This document shows positions 20,645-21,605 of a stretch of 21,605 nt of DNA, one piece after another. The DNA is from a virus. Each line of letters opens with the position of its first letter. Positions within the stretch are counted from its first letter, which is position 1. Below the pieces are notes generated by a model. It saw only the letters and a program-made list of their open reading frames with translations, was not told the origin of the DNA and did no database searches. The DNA lies in IMG/VR virus record IMGVR_UViG_3300047318_000260, positions 1 to 21,605 of that record. One strand, written 5' to 3'. Position numbers and translations under genes: made by a program.

Positions 20645-20728
20645 CCGCTGTTGGTGGAACGGAAGACACGCTGCGCTTAGAACGCAGTGCCTTAGGGCAT
20701 GGGGGTTCGAATCCCTCACAGCGGACCA
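20645..20728 (+). tRNA. tRNA-Leu (anticodon TAG)
   Basis: Acceptor CCGCTGT/ACAGCGG, anticodon stem CTGCG/CGCAG with loop CTTAGAA giving TAG, long variable arm GTGCCTTAGGGCAT as expected for class II tRNA-Leu, and T arm with GGTTCGAATCC. The 3' end reads ACCA, so CCA appears encoded. Its last two bases are also the first two of an operator copy. Confidence 0.93.
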
Positions 20729-20748
20729 CATACGAATTTTCGGAGGTG
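20727..20748 (+). promoter_or_regulatory. Operator-like palindrome between tRNA-Leu and HNH gene
   Basis: CACATACGAA, TT, TTCGGAGGTG, identical to 4264-4285. It overlaps the tRNA 3' end on the left and forms the GGAGGTG ribosome site of the HNH gene on the right. Confidence 0.65.
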
Positions 20749-20753
20749 CGTAC

Positions 20754-21116
20754 ATGGCACGCTCCATATGCTCCACACCTGGTTGCCCTGTCCTGGTGTA
20801 CCCCGCTGGTAGATGCACTGAGTGCAAGGCCAAGGCGGGGGCTATGCGCAAGACCTCACAGCGCAAGGGCTATGACAAGCAGTGGCGTACCACACGCCTT
20901 GCCTACCTACGTACCCACCCCTACTGCGAGTGCACTGAGTGTGGGGTACTGCCCATGCCGCTGAAGCCCACTGCTACTGAGGTCGACCACATAGATGGGC
21001 TCGGGCCACTAGGTCCACGTGGTCATGACTGGTCGAACCTTCGCAGCATGACCAAGGCTCATCACTCGCGTGAGACAGCACGTCATCAACCTGGTGGTTG
21101 GAACGATCGTGGTTGA
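20754..21116 (+). CDS. HNH endonuclease next to the small terminase
   Basis: This 120-aa protein has an N-terminal cysteine pair region (CSTPGC, CTECK) and an HNH domain: YCECTECG, TEVDHIDGLGPLG, NLRSMTKAHHSRETA. ATG 20754 is chosen for GGAGGTG five bases upstream; the frame extends into the tRNA upstream. HNH proteins beside the terminase stimulate terminase cutting at cos in several phages (HK97-type systems). It belongs to a different HNH subgroup from those at 4291 and 10654, but has the same 26-bp leader as the first. Confidence 0.88.
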   Translation: MARSICSTPGCPVLVYPAGRCTECKAKAGAMRKTSQRKGYDKQWRTTRLAYLRTHPYCECTECGVLPMPLKPTATEVDHIDGLGPLGPRGHDWSNLRSMTKAHHSRETARHQPGGWNDRG

Positions 21117-21141
21117 CAACTGCGCGTGACGTCCATTGTGT
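21113..21141 (+). promoter_or_regulatory. Possible promoter for the terminase gene
   Basis: TTGACA (21113-21118), 17-bp spacer, TTGTGT (21136-21141). The -35 is perfect; the -10 differs by one base from the TAGTGT of the early promoter at 143. No operator copy is present. Confidence 0.4.
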
Positions 21142-21249
21142 CCGTTTCGACCCTTAGGGGTGGGGATGGACCCCTTCGGCGCTAGGGGACAAAGAGCGCG
21201 GGGGAGGGCTTTCGGAGGCGCGCCCGGTTCAGAACTCACAGACAGTCAC
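21142..21249. other. GC-rich intergenic region, candidate packaging (cos) region
   Basis: Lies between the HNH and small terminase genes, the usual place for a cohesive-end site. It contains AGGGG...CCCCT and GCGC...GCGC inverted repeats (21155-21175 and 21196-21222) and a run of purine-rich G blocks. The exact cut site cannot be read from sequence alone. Confidence 0.3.
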
Positions 21250-21264
21250 GGGAGGTGACCACAC

Positions 21265-21605
21265 ATGCCCAAGGGCGGAGCACGCGCACGATCCGGCCCG
21301 GTGCCGACGAGCAGAGACCGTAGCCATAAGGCCAAGGCTCCCGACACGCATGGATGGGTCACCCTTCCCGCCGACGGTCGCCAGGGTGACGCACCGGCAT
21401 TCCCGCTGGACGCACCGAACACCCGTGAGCTTGAGCTGTGGTCAACCCTGTGGGAGAGCCCGCAGGCGACCATGTGGGAGCAGCTACACCAGCACTTCGA
21501 AGTTGCGTCCTACGTCCGGCTGCTGACTGTGGCTGAACGCCCGGATGCGCCGGTTGCTGCCTGGTCCCAAGTCAAGCAGTTCGCCGAGTCCCTGGGCCTG
21601 TCTGT
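21265..21605 (+). CDS. Terminase small subunit (5' part, cut by window end)
   Basis: The 113 complete codons visible begin MPKGGARARSGPVPTSRDRS, the basic, Gly/Arg-rich start common to actinophage small terminases of the P27 type. It continues with ELELWSTLWESPQATMWEQL and YVRLLTVAERPD, which match the helical DNA-binding core. The ATG at 21265 has an excellent GGGAGGTGA ribosome site. Its role is recognition of the packaging site and delivery of DNA to the large subunit, expected just downstream. The family is assigned from pattern and position. Confidence 0.82.
   Translation, partial: MPKGGARARSGPVPTSRDRSHKAKAPDTHGWVTLPADGRQGDAPAFPLDAPNTRELELWSTLWESPQATMWEQLHQHFEVASYVRLLTVAERPDAPVAAWSQVKQFAESLGLS

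Overview
The window reads as part of the genome of a temperate, tailed actinobacteriophage, most likely of a Streptomyces-type host. It is GC-rich throughout, with almost every gene on the + strand and tightly packed, often overlapping, starts and stops. It carries a serine integrase, a phiC31 Gp3-like recombination directionality factor (RDF), a phage replication set, two tRNAs, and the HNH/small-terminase pair typical of a packaging-end region. A 54-bp dyad that looks like an intact attP lies directly upstream of int with phage genes on both sides. The record is therefore probably a free or circularised phage genome rather than an integrated prophage. The host genus is inferred from style and families, not from a database hit.

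Layout. 1-1264: the end of an unknown gene, then an operator-controlled gene for a 330-aa charged protein. 1345-4710: an AT-rich 94-bp repeat, a Cas4/RecB-like nuclease, the RDF, several small unknown genes including a 54-aa membrane protein, and an HNH endonuclease. 4764-9127: an 812-aa CHC2/TOPRIM/SF3 primase-helicase and a 616-aa family A DNA polymerase with a 3'-5' exonuclease domain. 9128-12953: a structured leader, a phage sigma-70-like factor, a second HNH protein and a cobalamin-dependent ribonucleotide reductase. 13006-14773: two small proteins, ThyX, a thioredoxin and a dCMP deaminase. Together with the reductase these form a dNTP/dTMP supply pathway. 14796-16957: small unknown genes, ending in four one-gene cassettes that each carry promoter, gene and terminator. 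16977-18185: three more unknown genes. 18191-19639: attP and int. 19640-21605: a second copy of the 94-bp repeat, a small secreted protein, tRNA-Arg(ACG), tRNA-Leu(TAG), an HNH protein and the start of the small terminase subunit.

Two regulatory signals organise the window. (1) A motif with core TTTTCGTAGGTG, often completed to a 22-bp palindrome, occurs about eleven times. Five of these lie beside or within sigma-70-type promoters (TTGCGC or TTGACA, 17-18 bp, TAGAGT or TAGTGT). Two lie inside terminator-like hairpins and two overlap ribosome binding sites. This resembles a repressor operator/stoperator network. (2) A 20-bp element, TGCGTTCGACNTGACAGNGC, occurs six times. Four copies sit 42-51 bp upstream of start codons of genes in the replication and metabolism block. 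I infer that it is a middle promoter, possibly read by the sigma-like protein encoded here. The repressor itself was not recognised in the window.
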